DNA of 64,000 bases from Edolisoma coerulescens. Its lineage: Eukaryota > Chordata > Aves > Passeriformes > Campephagidae. The stretch lies in NCBI GenBank assembly GCA_013397115.1, contig VWZW01002671.1:1-64000 (forward strand), written 5' to 3'. Positions 1-12,399 of the stretch are shown one piece after another. Each line of letters begins with the position of its first letter. Positions within the stretch are counted from its first letter, which is position 1. The translations under genes were made by a program, and so were the position numbers. A model generated the notes under the pieces. The model saw only the letters and a program-made list of their open reading frames with translations, was not told where the DNA came from and did no database searches.

Positions 1-1074
1 TTCCCTTCCCTTCCCCCCAAACTCCTTTCCATACTCTCAATTCCTGTAAATTTGCACTATTAATCGACAGGATATCTGGAGCTACCATAAGCTTAAAAAG
101 CAATGCAGGTTTTTTTGGCCTCTTGAGCATTTTTGGTGCAAAAGTTTTATCACAATTTTCAAAGGCTATCTCACCCTTACTAAAGCAATGCTTAAAATAA
201 AGTTGTTTTGCTTTTTGTTTGTTTGTTTGGTTTTTTTTTTAATTAAAATCTGAATGGAAACATTTGCTTCCAGTTGGTGCAGGCGTGCTAAAACTGTAAT
301 TAAAATGAACGGTGGATTTTTACTGGAACTTGGGTTGGCTTGACCAGGAGATATCTCAGGCCTCTGTCATCACAGTGTCTGAACCCAGACTACAATATTT
401 TTAATGTCTTTAATCTCACAGCAGCCATATGAAGCAGAAAATTTATATCCCTATTTGATCCTTAAAATATCACTTTCAGGCACATGAGGGTAACACAAAC
501 TAATCAGGAGAAGAAAAGAAAGTCAAAGAAGAAAGGGTCTGGAAAAGGAAATTACACTGAATATTGCCTTTTAAACTTTGCTGGTTTTGCTGTATAAAAC
601 TAAAATGCATCTAATATACACTGCCTTAGGAACTCCTGCATGCTATCAACACATTTATCACTAGATCCCTCTGGCAGTGTCTGTGTTCCCTTTCCCTCCT
701 TTCAGTAGTCATTCTCCCAAATCCCAGCCAAAGAGAGGGAAAAAATGTTGTTTTCTGTCTCTTTCGCAAAATCTGGGTTGTCTAGACTTCTTTCGGAGGC
801 AGATGAGGAAGGAGGTGATGCACACACTCCCTTCATTCCTGTCAGCTGAGGGGTGATTGCAGATCACCTGAGATTTGCTATATCAAATCTACCACAAATC
901 TCCTTTATTTTTATTAAAACAGTCTGATTTACCTCAGACAGACTTCCTGCTTTCGTGAATGGCCTTCAAGACACCTTCAGAGAGAGTGCCCCAAAGAACA
1001 CAGCCTGTCCATGAACACCTAAGGGCAAGAGTGATCCTCAATTTTTTTCTAGTCTTCCCTAAATGTTGTTACAC
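1..1074. other. Anonymous intergenic or intronic DNA
   Basis: I see no gene or recognisable repeat here. The stretch is AT-rich, begins with a short pyrimidine-rich run, and has a T/G-rich low-complexity patch near 200-240. No open frame of note occurs. Confidence 0.6.
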
Positions 1075-1778
1075 TTGATAATGCCCTGTACCAGCACAGG
1101 CTAGGGGCTGGCCAGCTGGAGAGCAGCTCTGTAAGAAGGACCTGAGGGTCCTGGTGACAACAAACTATCCCTGAGCCAGCAGTGCCCTTGTGGCCAAGGC
1201 CAATCAGATCCTGGGATGCAACAGGAAGAACATGGCTAGCAGGTCAAGGCAGGTGGTCCTGCCCTGGCGAGGTACACCTGGAGTGCTGTGTCCAGTTCTG
1301 GGCTCCTCAGGACTAGAGGGACATGGAGCTCCTGGAGTGGGTCCAGTGAGAGGTTACAAAGATGATTTCAGGACTGGAGCATCTCTTTTATGAGGAAAGG
1401 TTGAGGGACATGGGGCTGTTCAGCCTCGAGAAGAGACTGAGAAGGGATCTCATCCCTGTCTGTCAGTGTCATCTGCAGGGAAGGCTGAAAGCAGGGACCA
1501 GGCTCTGCTCTGTGGGGCCCAGCAATGGCACAAGAGGAACAGGCAGAAACTGATGCCCAGGAAGTTCTACCTGGACATGGGGAAGAACTTTAGTATGCAC
1601 TGAACAGATTGTCCAGGGAGGGTGTGGAGTCTCCCTCCCTGGAGATATTCCGGAGCCATCTGGACACAATCCTGTGCCCTGTGCTCTGGGATGGCCCTGT
1701 TGGAGCAGGGGGGTGGGACCAGCTGACCCACCGTGGTCCGTTCCAGCCTGACCCATTCTGTGATACTGTGAGTCTGTG
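1075..1778 (+). mobile_element. CR1 LINE fragment, sense, 5'-truncated (about 0.7 kb)
   Basis: The segment covers the 3' part of CR1 ORF2 and the 3' end. Recognisable blocks in order are the 'gagagcagctctg / aggacctgagggtcctggt' region, 'gccagcagtgcccttgtggcc', the 'gtgtccagttctgggctcc' block, 'ctcctggagtgggtccag', 'atgaggaaaggttgaggga' and 'agggtgtggagtctccctcc'. It ends with three octamers at 1755-1778. The reading frame is broken by stops and indels, so the copy is dead. It is one of the longer CR1 copies here and resembles the subfamily whose tail reads 'gatctccagaggtccctt', although that stretch has diverged. The 5' edge is approximate. Confidence 0.85.
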
Positions 1779-3453
1779 AAAATAATTTTTGTTCACAGTA
1801 TGGAAGCAAATCATGCTGAGCTTTCAGGCACAATTTAAAAGTAACGGATACAAAGGAAACTACAGAAAGCTGACCAAATTGCAGAAAAAATTCAGACACT
1901 TTTGTTGTGGTCAAGTAAAATGTCCTTGTGCCGTGTATCAACAGATGAAGCTGAACACTTTCCTAACATGAGGCAAATAGAACTACAGAGCTCTTAGTAG
2001 AGTTGGACTGAAGTTTTTAAATTGTTATAATATCTAAAGCAACCTTTTTAGAAGGGTAGATCTATATTTTTATACCCATCAGTGCAAGAATAAGTTGTCT
2101 TTTTTTTCCTAGCATGTACATAACTCTCCAGTGTCACCCTGTACAATGGTCATTTTTTTTCTTGATGGCACAGACATAGAACATTTGAGAATGAGAGCAG
2201 TCTTTTAATCAGAATAACATTCCTGCCCATCAGATTCTGGTCTTACATAAACAAAATTTTCTTGGATAAGTTTCTGAAGTGAGTAGGAGCTGTTATTACC
2301 AGAGAATTGAATGCGAGTCCTTGCAGTTAGATCAATTACTTACAATTCTTAATTACGGTTATTACAACCTTTATTTCTTGTTATAGCACCACAGGTATAC
2401 ACAGCACACACACAAAAATTGGTTTTAAGCTTTTTCTAAGAAGTTGGTGATGCAAAGCACTGTGTTGTCTTCTCAGATATTTGTCAGGTTAATTCTTGTT
2501 TTTCCTCACTACATTGCTTCAAAACCTGGCACTGCCTCTCTCCTTAGGAACCTTGCCATGAGGAAAGAGAATTAAGGAGTCCTTAGGAATTAAGAATAGG
2601 CTTTAGCATACATGTGGAATCAATAGCACTCTATAAATTCACCCAAGAAAATAATTTCATGCTCTGCACTTATTACTGCTGCAGAAACTGTGCACTGAGT
2701 ATTGCTTTAAGCCCATCTGTAATGCTCAAAAGGCAAAGCTCAAAAGTCTCTGGTTGTGCTGAGTCTGTATGAGCAGTGATGGTTGGTGAAATCAGGGCTC
2801 AGATGGGGTGTGCCTAAAATGGACCAGCTCACCGAACCATTTCTTCTTGCAGTGGATAAATTCTGCCTTTTGCAGAAGATACCTGGGGAAATTTAGCAGT
2901 TCCTGCAAGAGGAGCTCATGAAACATCCCTGCTCCAACCTGTTCCTTGCAGGTAGTTCATCTCATGGCCTGAAACCCTCGGAGGCACCTTATTGCTTGCA
3001 GACTCCACTTCTTAATTTATCTTCAATACTTCCTAAATCGATACTAATGAGCTAAAGAAGTTGTCAGGGAAAGAAACAAGCAAACTCTGTGTCTCTGCAT
3101 CAGTGCCAAGATAAAATGGTGATGTGGATGTTAAGAAAAACAGATCTAGGTAGATATATAGAGGGAATTAAAGACATAATTTAAGAGGAAACATTCTTGG
3201 AGGAAAAAAAATCATTGAGACCTACTGTTCAGTATTTCTAGTTCATTAAAAAATAATTGCTACATTTTACTCTTCTTATGACTCAAGATTTTGAAGCACT
3301 TTACAAGCATTAGCAAACCAACTTTTCCAGCATCCCAAGCAGAAAGCTGAGACTTACTTTTTGCACTATGTGCATGGAGAAAGACTCTAGACTCTTCCTA
3401 GAAGTTTTATTTGTCTAAACAGCCCCATACATATCCACGGAAATCATTATATA
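1779..3453. other. Anonymous DNA between CR1 copies
   Basis: No gene, RNA gene or clear repeat was recognised. The sequence is AT-rich with scattered short T and A runs. The small frames near 1789-1971 cross the CR1 edge and look like chance. Confidence 0.6.
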
Positions 3454-4021
3454 CAGAATCATAGACTCCTTTAGGTTGGAAAAGACTCTGAAAATCATCG
3501 AGTCCGACCATTAACCCAACCCTATCAAGTGCCCTGCTGAACAATGTCCCCAGGCACCACATCCACACCTCCAGGGATGGTGACTCAACCACCAGCCTGA
3601 GCCAGGGCTTGACAACCCTTGCAATAAGAACATTTTTCTTAACATTCAATCTAAACCTCCCCTGGTGCAACTTGAGGCCATTTCCTCTTGTCCTGTTGCT
3701 TATTACCTGAGAGAAGAGCCCGACCCCCATGTGGTTGCACCCTTCTGTCAGGGAGTCATAGAGAGCAAGAAGGTCCCCCCTGAGACTCCTTTTCTCCAGT
3801 CTGAGTCCCCCCAGGTCCCTCAGCCTCTCATTGTACTCTAGATCCTTCCCAGCTCCATTGCACCTCCCTGGACATACTCCAACCCCTCAATGTCTGTCCT
3901 GTTATGAGGGGCCCAAAACCTACCCCAGGATTTGAGGTGTGGCCTCACCAGTGCCCAGCACAGGGGAGCAATCCCTGCCCTTGTCCTGTTGGCCACACTG
4001 TTGCTGATGTTGTTCAGCTGA
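3454..4021 (-). mobile_element. CR1 LINE fragment, antisense
   Basis: Read on the minus strand this is CR1 from ORF2 through the 3' end. The minus-strand frame (about 3730 down to 3407) still contains the ORF2 C-terminal signature NRTRGNGLKLHQGRFRLN, followed by a diverged VVKPWLRL and VESPSLEV. Further upstream in the element the blocks for 'gtcctgttatgaggggcccaa' and 'gatttgaggtgtggcctcac' are present. The 3' end at 3454 starts with degenerate octamer sequence. The element is 5'-truncated near 4021 and is non-functional. Confidence 0.9.
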
Positions 4022-5310
4022 ACTATAATTATCTTTGTTAATAAACTAGATGCCATAGGACTTGTTCTGTTATCCCCCACTACTAGGAGGATAGTTTTGG
4101 AAATAGCTTTTAAAATAAAAAGAACCAAAGCAGATAAGGCTTTTTTAACCTTTGTTTCTGTTTTTCCAAAGATTCAGCTATTCATCATTAGTATTTGAAG
4201 ATCATTCTCCAAGTCCTGGGAACCAAAAACGTCTTTTAGCTCTTATTTTACTTCCCTAGAAGTAGAATTTATATGTAGGATAATTCTTTGCCATTTTTTT
4301 TTCTGGAAAATTTTGACTTAGACAAATAGTTCGGAGCTATCGGCCACTCCTGCCAGAAATTGCAGAATAATTAAATAATTTTTTCCTTGGACATTTTCAG
4401 GCTTCGACAACAAGACATTGAAAACTTACAAAAATTCAAATTGACATGCGTCAGTATTTTATTGAGAAATTTCTGTCTAAGTTGAAACATAAAATACTTA
4501 ATTACTTCTGTGGAGGACCTAGGTCAGCCTTGGCACAAGTTGTGCACAAGCAGCAGCAATAAGACCGTGAGTGGTGGTTACACTGCAGAGACCAGAAACT
4601 CCTTCACCCTCGTAATACTCTACTTTAAAACACGAAATCAAACCTCCACATGTTGAAGCAAAGATAATCTGAAAGAAAAAGAATTTTTACTTTTATCCTC
4701 TGGTTAAGAGCAGCAGGGGAGAATTTTGCTCATCTTCAGCATCCCTTTAAGTATTAAAATAGAAAAGAAATAAATAAGATACTCTATGAGGGTATCCTGA
4801 GAATTTTTCTTTTTTTATGATAGTTATTATTAACCAAACAAATCTGTGATTGGGGAAGATACTATCTATGAATAATGAAAGGTTTCCTTTTGTATTCAAT
4901 TTCTAGATGCCTTGTGATTAAATGGATGTTGTTCGTGAAATAATAATAAAAAAATGCTGACACCGTAAATCAACCAGAACCAATCTTCTACTTTCCCAGG
5001 CATTACTGTAAGAAAATTAATTCTCTGCACCCAGGAACAAGCCCTGTATCTCAAAGTAAATTGATTAACTGTGTTTCAGCTCCTGTGTAATTAGGAATAA
5101 TGGTTCCCATGCTTTTGGATGAGTGGCAGAAGTAGGACTGATGAGTTTGCAATGTCTGTTGGCGAGACATTGTTGAGGCCTTGTTGCCCCATTGGCTTGT
5201 ACCTCTTTGTCATGTGAAAGCTCATAAAGTAAAGCTGCATCTCTTTGTCTGGGATTTTCTGGAAATGCTTGACCTTCATCAGCCTCTGCAATTCCCTTGG
5301 CTGTGATGTG
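4022..5310. other. Anonymous DNA
   Basis: No gene or repeat family was recognised. The stretch is AT-rich, with several A/T homopolymers of 7-10 bases. The minus-strand frame at 5091-5324 runs into the neighbouring CR1 and has no recognisable domain. Confidence 0.6.
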
Positions 5311-5779
5311 CAGAGGAAGGACATGGACCTGTTGGAGCGAGCCCAGGGGAGGTCACCCAGATGATCAGAGGGATGGAGCAGCTCTGCTATGAGGAAAGAC
5401 TGAGAGAATTGGGATTGCTCAGCCTAGAGAAGAGAAGGCTTTAGGGTAACACACTTGTGGCCTTCCCATGCCTGAAAGGAGCCTACAAGAAAAATGGAGA
5501 GAGACTATTTAAGGAGCCTGGAGTTACAGGGCAAGTGGAAATGGTTTCAAACTAAAAGAGAGTAGATTTAGATTGGATATTAGGAAGAAATTCATTACTG
5601 TGAGGGTGGTGAAGACCTGGCACAAGTTTTCCAGAGAAGTTGTGGATGGCCAGTCCCTGGAAGTGTTCAAGGCCAGATTGGATGGGGCTTGGAGCAACCT
5701 GGTCTAGAGGAAGGTGTCCCTGCCCAAGGCAGAGGGGTTGGAACTGGATGATCTTTAAGGTCCCTTAAAGGACCTTAAA
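5311..5779 (+). mobile_element. CR1 LINE fragment, sense, with altered 3' end
   Basis: Typical bird CR1 blocks run in order: 'ggacatggacctgttggagc', 'atgatcagagggatggagca', 'ctatgaggaaagactgagag', 'ttagattggatattaggaag', 'ctgtgagggtggtgaagacc', 'ccctggaagtgttcaaggcc' and 'ggaactggatgatctttaag'. The expected 'ccaacccaaaccattctgtg' tail is missing. In its place a 10-bp perfect inverted repeat (5754-5763 and 5770-5779, 6-base loop) follows the last intact CR1 bases. The reading frame is broken. Confidence 0.9.
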
Positions 5780-7019
5780 TCCTGTGTCACAGAAGAGATT
5801 TTCTGCCTTGATCATCAAGACATGGTTAGAAGGTGTGACCCCAACGAAACAACACAGAATTTCTTCCTCCTTCCAGCTCAATGCTGCACAACTCTCATAC
5901 AAATATGCGGTGGATGGGGAAATTCAAGCATCTGCTGACCTTATCCCTACGTTCACGGAGCAGGAGAAGGAATAGGGCACCATGGTGACAATGCATAAAT
6001 TCTGGCTGATCTAAGATGGAAAATAAGTGTTATGTTCTCTTTGGCAGTCTCAGAAATTTATGCTGATTTCTGGCACTTGGATGCCTGAGAATGAGGCAGA
6101 TGCTGAGGGATCACATTTACCTGAATCTTCTTTCCAGCTTTATCTCCACCCCAATGTTTACACCTGATACCATGTGGGACACTGACCAAACAAACTGGGC
6201 TGATTCTTCAGGTGAAGTTTCACGAGCCCCTGTGGCACATTCTTGCTTCATCCTTTCCATCTAAGTATTTAGGAAAAGTAAACAAATTTTTCCCACCATA
6301 ATTATTGTTTTACAAACACGGGCAGCTTTCCCTCTCTACATGTGTTTTTGAGCAATCCAAAATAGAGGGCTCCATCATTCTAGAAATGAAAGCGTAGCAT
6401 CTGAGGAACAGAGAGTAACAAAATCTATGGGAAACCCATGAATTCTAGGTAATATTGAGATCGTAAATCTTCACTAAACCACTCACTTAGCTAGTAAATG
6501 CCAGCATGAGTACAGGGAGTTTGGACTGGGTCTTTACATTGTAGTTTCTTTGTAATGTGGTAAAGTACATTTATGGGATTTCTTAAATCCACTAAGGCCT
6601 TCTATGTAGTAGTGGAATTGCTGTATTACTTCAAAATATATTTCCTATGCACTGTTTTTCAGCCCATTTTGTTTTGAGGATCCCTGAGCATTTTCCACTA
6701 AAGGCTGTATGCCTCTAAGGATGTCTTAAATACAGATCATCACAAGGCAAAATACAAACTGAAACTCAAAATACCTTGTGTTTTTTTAATGTTATCCCCA
6801 GTAGTCATCTTTAGACATGGACTCTTAGAATCCATGAGCCAAAATCTGCAAAAAGGGCTTGAAAGCCACAGCTAATTGATTAATTTTTCATTGAAAACAA
6901 CTTGATATTAATGGTTTTACTCTTGTTTTTATAAGTGATTTAAAAAAAAAGTAATTTTTTTGTGAGTTTACTAAAGGCTAGTTATTATAGTAGCAATAAA
7001 AAAAAAAAAGTTAAACACC
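5780..7019. other. Anonymous DNA
   Basis: No gene was recognised. The stretch holds A/T runs near 6780-6790, 6940-6960 and 6998-7010. The last A-run (about 12 A) directly precedes the next CR1 fragment, but CR1 does not use a poly-A tail, so I take it as unrelated. Confidence 0.6.
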
Positions 7020-7340
7020 CTGAGGGGTGAACTCATTGCTGTGTAGAACTTTCTTATAAGAGGCAGGAAAGGGAAAGGTGCTGATCTCCTCAGTAATAGC
7101 ATGTGAGAGAAAGGCTAAAAGATGTGTCAGGGGAAGTTTAAATTTAATATTAGGATAAAGGTCTTCACTGGGAGCTCAGTGAAGCACTGGAACAAGCTCC
7201 ATGGGAATGCGGTCATGACTTCCAGCCTGCCGGTGTTTGGGCAACAGTCTTAGATACAGCATTTAACTTTCCATTTGTGTGGTGCCGGGAGCTGGACTCA
7301 TTGTTCCTTCTGCGTCCCTTCCAATTCAGGATATTCTACG
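7020..7340 (+). mobile_element. Old CR1 LINE fragment, sense
   Basis: This is a diverged CR1 3' end. Recognisable remnants are 'tgaggggtgaactcattgct', 'aggtgctgatctcc', 'caggggaagtttaaatttaa', 'gtgaagcactggaacaagct', 'gcctgccggtgtttgggcaa', 'gctggactcattgttccttc' and 'cccttccaattcaggatatt'. The octamer tail is nearly gone. Divergence is clearly higher than in the neighbouring CR1 copies, so it is an older subfamily. No coding potential remains. Confidence 0.75.
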
Positions 7341-10300
7341 AAAAATTGTACGATATCTTCATCCCGTGTGACTGGATGTGTTTCTGTTACAAAACTACCC
7401 TTTGAAACCTTTGGCATTTTGTCACTTATCAGTTGGACTGAACTCTCCTGCAAATCAGCAATCAGCAGGTCTGCACAGCAATTCCTTCCCAAAGCCTTCT
7501 CTTCACTCATGAAACTGCTGTAGGATGGCAGCTGTAATTATGCCCAATGCTGACGTCCAAACAAGCAAAGCCAGCAGCAGGTCAGAGATGAGAGATAACT
7601 GAGAGCAGCTTTTTAGATACATCTGTACTGTAATTTGTCTCACTTTCCATCTGAAGTCAAATCAGCCCTGTCTCTGACCTGAGCACCTCCATCTGGGGAT
7701 TTAGATCACAGAGAGATGAAAAGCAGAGAGCTTGGGTTCTAACAGCTTGAGCAGAAAATGAGACTGAAATTAGACCTGGGAAAATGAGACTGGAATCCGA
7801 CCTGGGTTTTATACACAACACACCTCAAAACACAGCAACTGAGGCCAACAATCCAACAATTCTGCCAGGCTGCTGGGAACCAAACACTTCTGAAAAATGC
7901 CACTAACATTTGGGATGTGTCTCTCACTTATAGCCCAAGCAGCGAAGATATTCAGTAGTGGAATGAAACAAAATTCCTGAGATTTAATGGCTTGAGTTGA
8001 AAAAGTTTTCCATGGGGATTTCTTAGGCTGTGATGAATAAAAGCCCATTAGGTTTCTCGTGGTGTCTAGGAGAGATTGACTGATGTTTGTGCAGCATAAT
8101 GGAAAGCTGGCTAATCAATACTGGGTTATTTTTCAGTATAACTATATTAATTGTGCATACTGTGTTCATTTGTGTCTGAAAGAGAAATAAACAGGTGTGA
8201 ACATCGATTCCTGCTAAATAACAACATTATGAAAGAACATTATTTAGGCATGTCTCAGCTCCTCGCCATTGTTCTAGAGAGGCAGAATTATGTAGAGGCC
8301 TCTTCTGCTCATTACCCATGAAAATGAAGACTCACTAACCATGACATCCATCATGTTGCAATACCATGGCATTATTTCCATGTATCCGTGATGTCTGAGT
8401 GATTGAGACAGGTAGCAGGGTGGAAAATTAGGCCATACCTCAGTGGGCAGTCATTGGTTCTTGGCTGTAGGCACAGAGAAACTGTTCCCCCCTTCCAATC
8501 CACGGAAAATGAGCCCAGCACCTTAAAAGTGATGATCTCCTTATCTCCAGAGGACAGAGTGATAGAGTGGAGAGAGCAGCACCTGCTCAGAGACTCCTTC
8601 CAGCCCTTTCTTCGTGCTTGTTGAGAAATGTGCAGAAAGTCATTATTTGCAAACATCTCCCTCCTCTCCCCCTGCCCAAATCCATTATATCCAAGCCAGA
8701 GACAAAAGCAGCTGCCACAACTCATACACGCGCCTCGAGTTACAGCCGGAGAAAACTCCTGAATATGAGCTTTTGACCAGTGAGGTTTGGCAGGTGAAAT
8801 TCAGTGCTTTCCATGAGGGATTTGTGCACCTGAACCCCACATAAACTACTGACGCAAGATGAGCTTTTGCATCACTATAACCCCTCTGACAGTTGCTCCA
8901 TCACAAGACACCTCCAGCCTGCTGCCACCTCCCTGTGCACCAGATGGGTCCCGGTCATTATCCCCAGTCTGGCACTGCCTCTCTATCAGTCAAAGATACA
9001 CAACAGATCCATTATATCACAGCTTTTAGGATGTGAACTAATTAGATGTCTTGAAAATATCATCTAAGTTTCTTCATATTTCCATCTTGCTGCCTTGGGG
9101 GTGTAATGTATGTCCAAATCCATTTATGAAAGGAGTATTCATAATGTCTGAGGAAACAAGCTTATAATAAATAATAATGGTAAATTACAAACTGATAACA
9201 AAAAATTTATACCAAGTAATGTCTAATAAGGTAGATGTTTATCTAATATGCATTGCCTTTATTATCTTGACTTCAGTTGAGGTGCACTGTTTTTCACGGC
9301 TGGGAATTCAGCCCACAGTTCAGATAAAAATGGTGGCAGAAATGCAAGGTAACATTACAACCTGACAATAGCAGAGCAGAGATGCAAGACAGGGAGCACC
9401 TTTTGAAAAACAGAACCCTGCTGCCTTCAAAAGCTGTGGTGAGGATCCTTGACCTTGTGGTACATCAAACCTGCTTCAAACACTTACTCCCTCCCATGTT
9501 TTGTTGCATATATAAAAATAAAGCAGGATTGGTTTGTGGATCCATTGGCTTCATGCAAACATCCTGTGGGGAAGAGGAAATACCAAACAAGAATAAGAAA
9601 TGGTCATGGTCTCAACATGCCAGTGACCAAGGCAGAGAAGGCAAAGGGATAAAGAGACAGACCAGGGCATGAAGGGGCTGAGGAGCAGAGTGGCTGAACT
9701 GCCTTGTGACCAACAGGCAGCCCACGATGTTGAACTGCAGTTGAGTGTTTTGTGTCCTGTGGGATTCTGCAGATTTGTGCCCAAGCCTTGGCTGTGGCTG
9801 TGGTACTGCAGCAGGGGCCAGAGAAAGCCACAGACTGCACTGGAGGCACCAAAGACCTAAAACAATGCTCTGGGAGTAGGTTTGCTGACAGGCTTCTCAG
9901 AAACAGTTTTCAGGCTCCCTTCAGGCACTGAGCAACTTTTTCAGAAAGGAAAATCCTGAAATTTTCTCATACATTAGCATAATTTCTTTACGTTCTGCCA
10001 GCTTTCTCTGCTGTGACATTAACCCAAAGAGTCACATCCTGCACTTCCCTCACCTTTGATAAACTTATAATTTATGCACCACCTTGCTGTAGGACCAGAC
10101 GTTGCTGTAGGACCCCAGGATGTTTCAGGTGGGTTGGGAAAGTTCAATATTTTGCTATCCCTGCCAGCAATTTTAAGTCCTGTTATTCAAAGCCTCTTGT
10201 GACTGACAGTATTCAGACCAACAGAAGAACTAATTAGTCTGAGGTAGCTTGGGAGTCTTTCTGTTGAATTCAGAAGGCTTTGGGATCAATCAGCTGGGCT

Positions 10301-10432
10301 TTGTGCTGCCAGGAATAAGAGACGCTTGCCCTGGGCTGCTGTGACAGACTATTTCAGCTCCATATATGAGTCATAGCATTGAATTTCCTCTCTTTTTAAT
10401 GACATACAGGTTCATTTGACAGCCATTTCTCA
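7341..10432. other. About 3 kb of anonymous DNA
   Basis: I recognise no exon, RNA gene or repeat. Several overlapping small frames of 60-117 codons lie at 8372-8844 and 9382-9860 on both strands. They overlap each other in different frames and show no domain, so I read them as chance openings in a locally GC-richer patch. Confidence 0.55.
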
Positions 10433-10523
10433 TTGTTTTTCTGCTAAAAATGCTTTGGCAGGCTCTTTTGAAAAGACAGGTGTCCAAAATACATATTTTA
10501 AAACCAAGCTCCGTGAAATCCTC
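10433..10523 (+). repeat. Left arm of a 91-bp inverted repeat (probable donor copy)
   Basis: These 91 bp are the reverse complement of 12120-12210 with a single mismatch (G at 10513, complement of T at 12130). This copy has no long direct repeats at its edges, only a shared ctcat at 10429-10433 and 10519-10525, so it is the more likely original locus. Sequence beyond the block does not match the other copy convincingly. No known family was recognised. Confidence 0.9.
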
Positions 10524-12108
10524 ATATTAACTGCTGGCTACCACTTGAAAAATTAAGCTCTCATTTCCTGGGGCCTCTCAAACTATGTAGTCATGACCAG
10601 CACTCTTCTGCTTCCCTCTCAGAGGGTAGTTTCAAGTCACATTCATTAATTAATTTCCTGATTGAGAAAGAGGTCATAGATTATTATTATTATCATTGCT
10701 AAATTTGAAATGTGTAAACCAAGGCATAGCAACATCAAGTGAACTTCCTAGCAAGGTCAAGATTAAAAAATTAAGGGCTAGGCCACCTCTTCAAAAAAAA
10801 GAGGTAAAATCAATGATTGCAAGTAAAAATCTGTAATTCAACACTTCAGACCCTGTGCAGGATGAGATGGGAGCCTACTCAACAAATTGTTCACAAAAGC
10901 CTTTTGGCTGTTTATTCCTAGAAGGAGAATATGAGGAGTCAGTTGTCCCAGGCAAGTATGAAATCAACCTCTAGAGAAACTGTGATCAAAACTGAAAAGG
11001 GGAGCTCATGGCAACTTGAGAAGAAAATGGGAGAAGCCAGGAGCAATCCCAGGGATTTTTAGCCTTCCCCTGAGCATGAAGGATTGCCTGAAGCATGCAA
11101 TCTCTCCTTTTAAAATTAATATAATAGTAATCTATAGTGTTAATTAAATTGCTATTTCTTCACTGGTGTCATCTTCAACAGCAGCACTACCTTGGGAGTG
11201 CGGGAGTCAAGGATAAGAGTAATTGTCTAAAAGTGATGTTTACCTTCATCACAGCTACCGAGCCTAGATTCTGTGCCCTGTGGATTTGTGTTATGGCACG
11301 TCCAGGGAGCTTTTTCTCTTGGTCTCCAGGTCAGCTCATCTCTTATCCAGGCACGGGGGTTTCCAGTCCACCTAAAGGAAGGTTTAGGTGAGATGGGACC
11401 AGTGGGTCCAGTTTCTAAACCCCACAGAATTGGGCTACAGCCAAAACACAGACACAGGAGCTTGGGAGCACTACTAACCCAGTTCTGATGTTGAGTAGGG
11501 ATCAGTGCATTGCCTTTGATGAGTTATATTTAAAGCCTGAGGTGCTCTGAGAAACTCAGCCAGCTTCTTGCTAGTCAGCCTTTTCCTCATCCTTTCCTTT
11601 TCATTTTTTGCTGAAAGATGCAGGCAAGTGATAGGAATTCTTTTTAAAGGACAGCCATCAATGAGCAAGAAACCAACAGAGCATGAACATGCAGAAAGAG
11701 AGACACCAAAATACAGTGAGATCAAAGAAAAGAGAAGAGTGGGGAACATCATTTTTATTATGAGTGTTAATCCAGCAAACCCTCCTCTTCCAACACTGTT
11801 ATTGTCTGCTTGAGATGTACAGGCTGAGGGCAGGTTACATTTCTGTATGTACCAGCCTTGTCACAAAGTGCATTTTCATGGTTGACTGAGAAAGGGGAAA
11901 GAGGTTTTCCCAGTTTTGTTCTCCAGGCACATTTGGAAAATCCGGTGTGAACTGCTTTGTAGAGTTGCCTTGCAAAACTGTTACTGTAGTTCCTTTTAGT
12001 TTAATGTCACAGTCTCCATTGCTGAGGTGTCTGATCCCTCATAATCAAGGATTATGTTTCGAAGTCATATGACAGGATATAATTTAGATTTGATAAAAAA
12101 GAAGCAAC
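10524..12108. other. 1.6-kb spacer between the two inverted 91-bp copies
   Basis: No gene or repeat was recognised. Small frames at 11137-11488 and 11474-11813 have no domain. The spacer carries no transposase-like sequence, which argues against the two arms being terminal inverted repeats of a DNA transposon. Confidence 0.6.
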
Positions 12109-12221
12109 TGACCAGAGATGAGGATTTCATGGAGCTTGGTTTTAAAATATGTATTTTGGACACCTGTCTTTTCAAAAGAGCCTGCCAAAGCATTTTTAGC
12201 AGAAAAACAATGACCAGAGAT
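12109..12221 (-). repeat. Inverted 91-bp copy flanked by 11-bp direct repeats
   Basis: The block 12120-12210 is an inverted copy of 10433-10523 (90 of 91 identical). It is flanked by perfect direct repeats of tgaccagagat at 12109-12119 and 12211-12221, which look like a target-site duplication. The junctions share 3 bp and 2 bp with the donor flanks. The plus strand of the insert ends in an A-rich run (agaaaaacaa), which is also present at the donor locus, so it is not an added tail. Confidence 0.9.
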
Positions 12222-12389
12222 AAGCATAGACAAATCACTGGTATACAAATGGAAAACTTGAACTCTTACACACTTTGAAAGACTACCTGTTGCAGTGCCC
12301 TTGGCTAAAGCCATGGTGGAAGCAAAGTGGTGGATGAGCATTGAAGACATTGCAGTCTAGTCCCTGCATTTTAGTTACAACAAGTTCCC

Positions 12390-12390
12390 N
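12390..12390. other. Single ambiguous base (N)
   Basis: One unresolved base lies at the upstream edge of a pyrimidine-rich, LTR-like stretch. It may mark a small assembly or consensus problem. Confidence 0.95.
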
Positions 12391-12399
12391 CTTCTCTCC

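Noticed and set aside
8372..8844. Cluster of overlapping small open frames on both strands
   Set aside because: They overlap in incompatible frames and show no domain, as expected of a slightly GC-richer patch.
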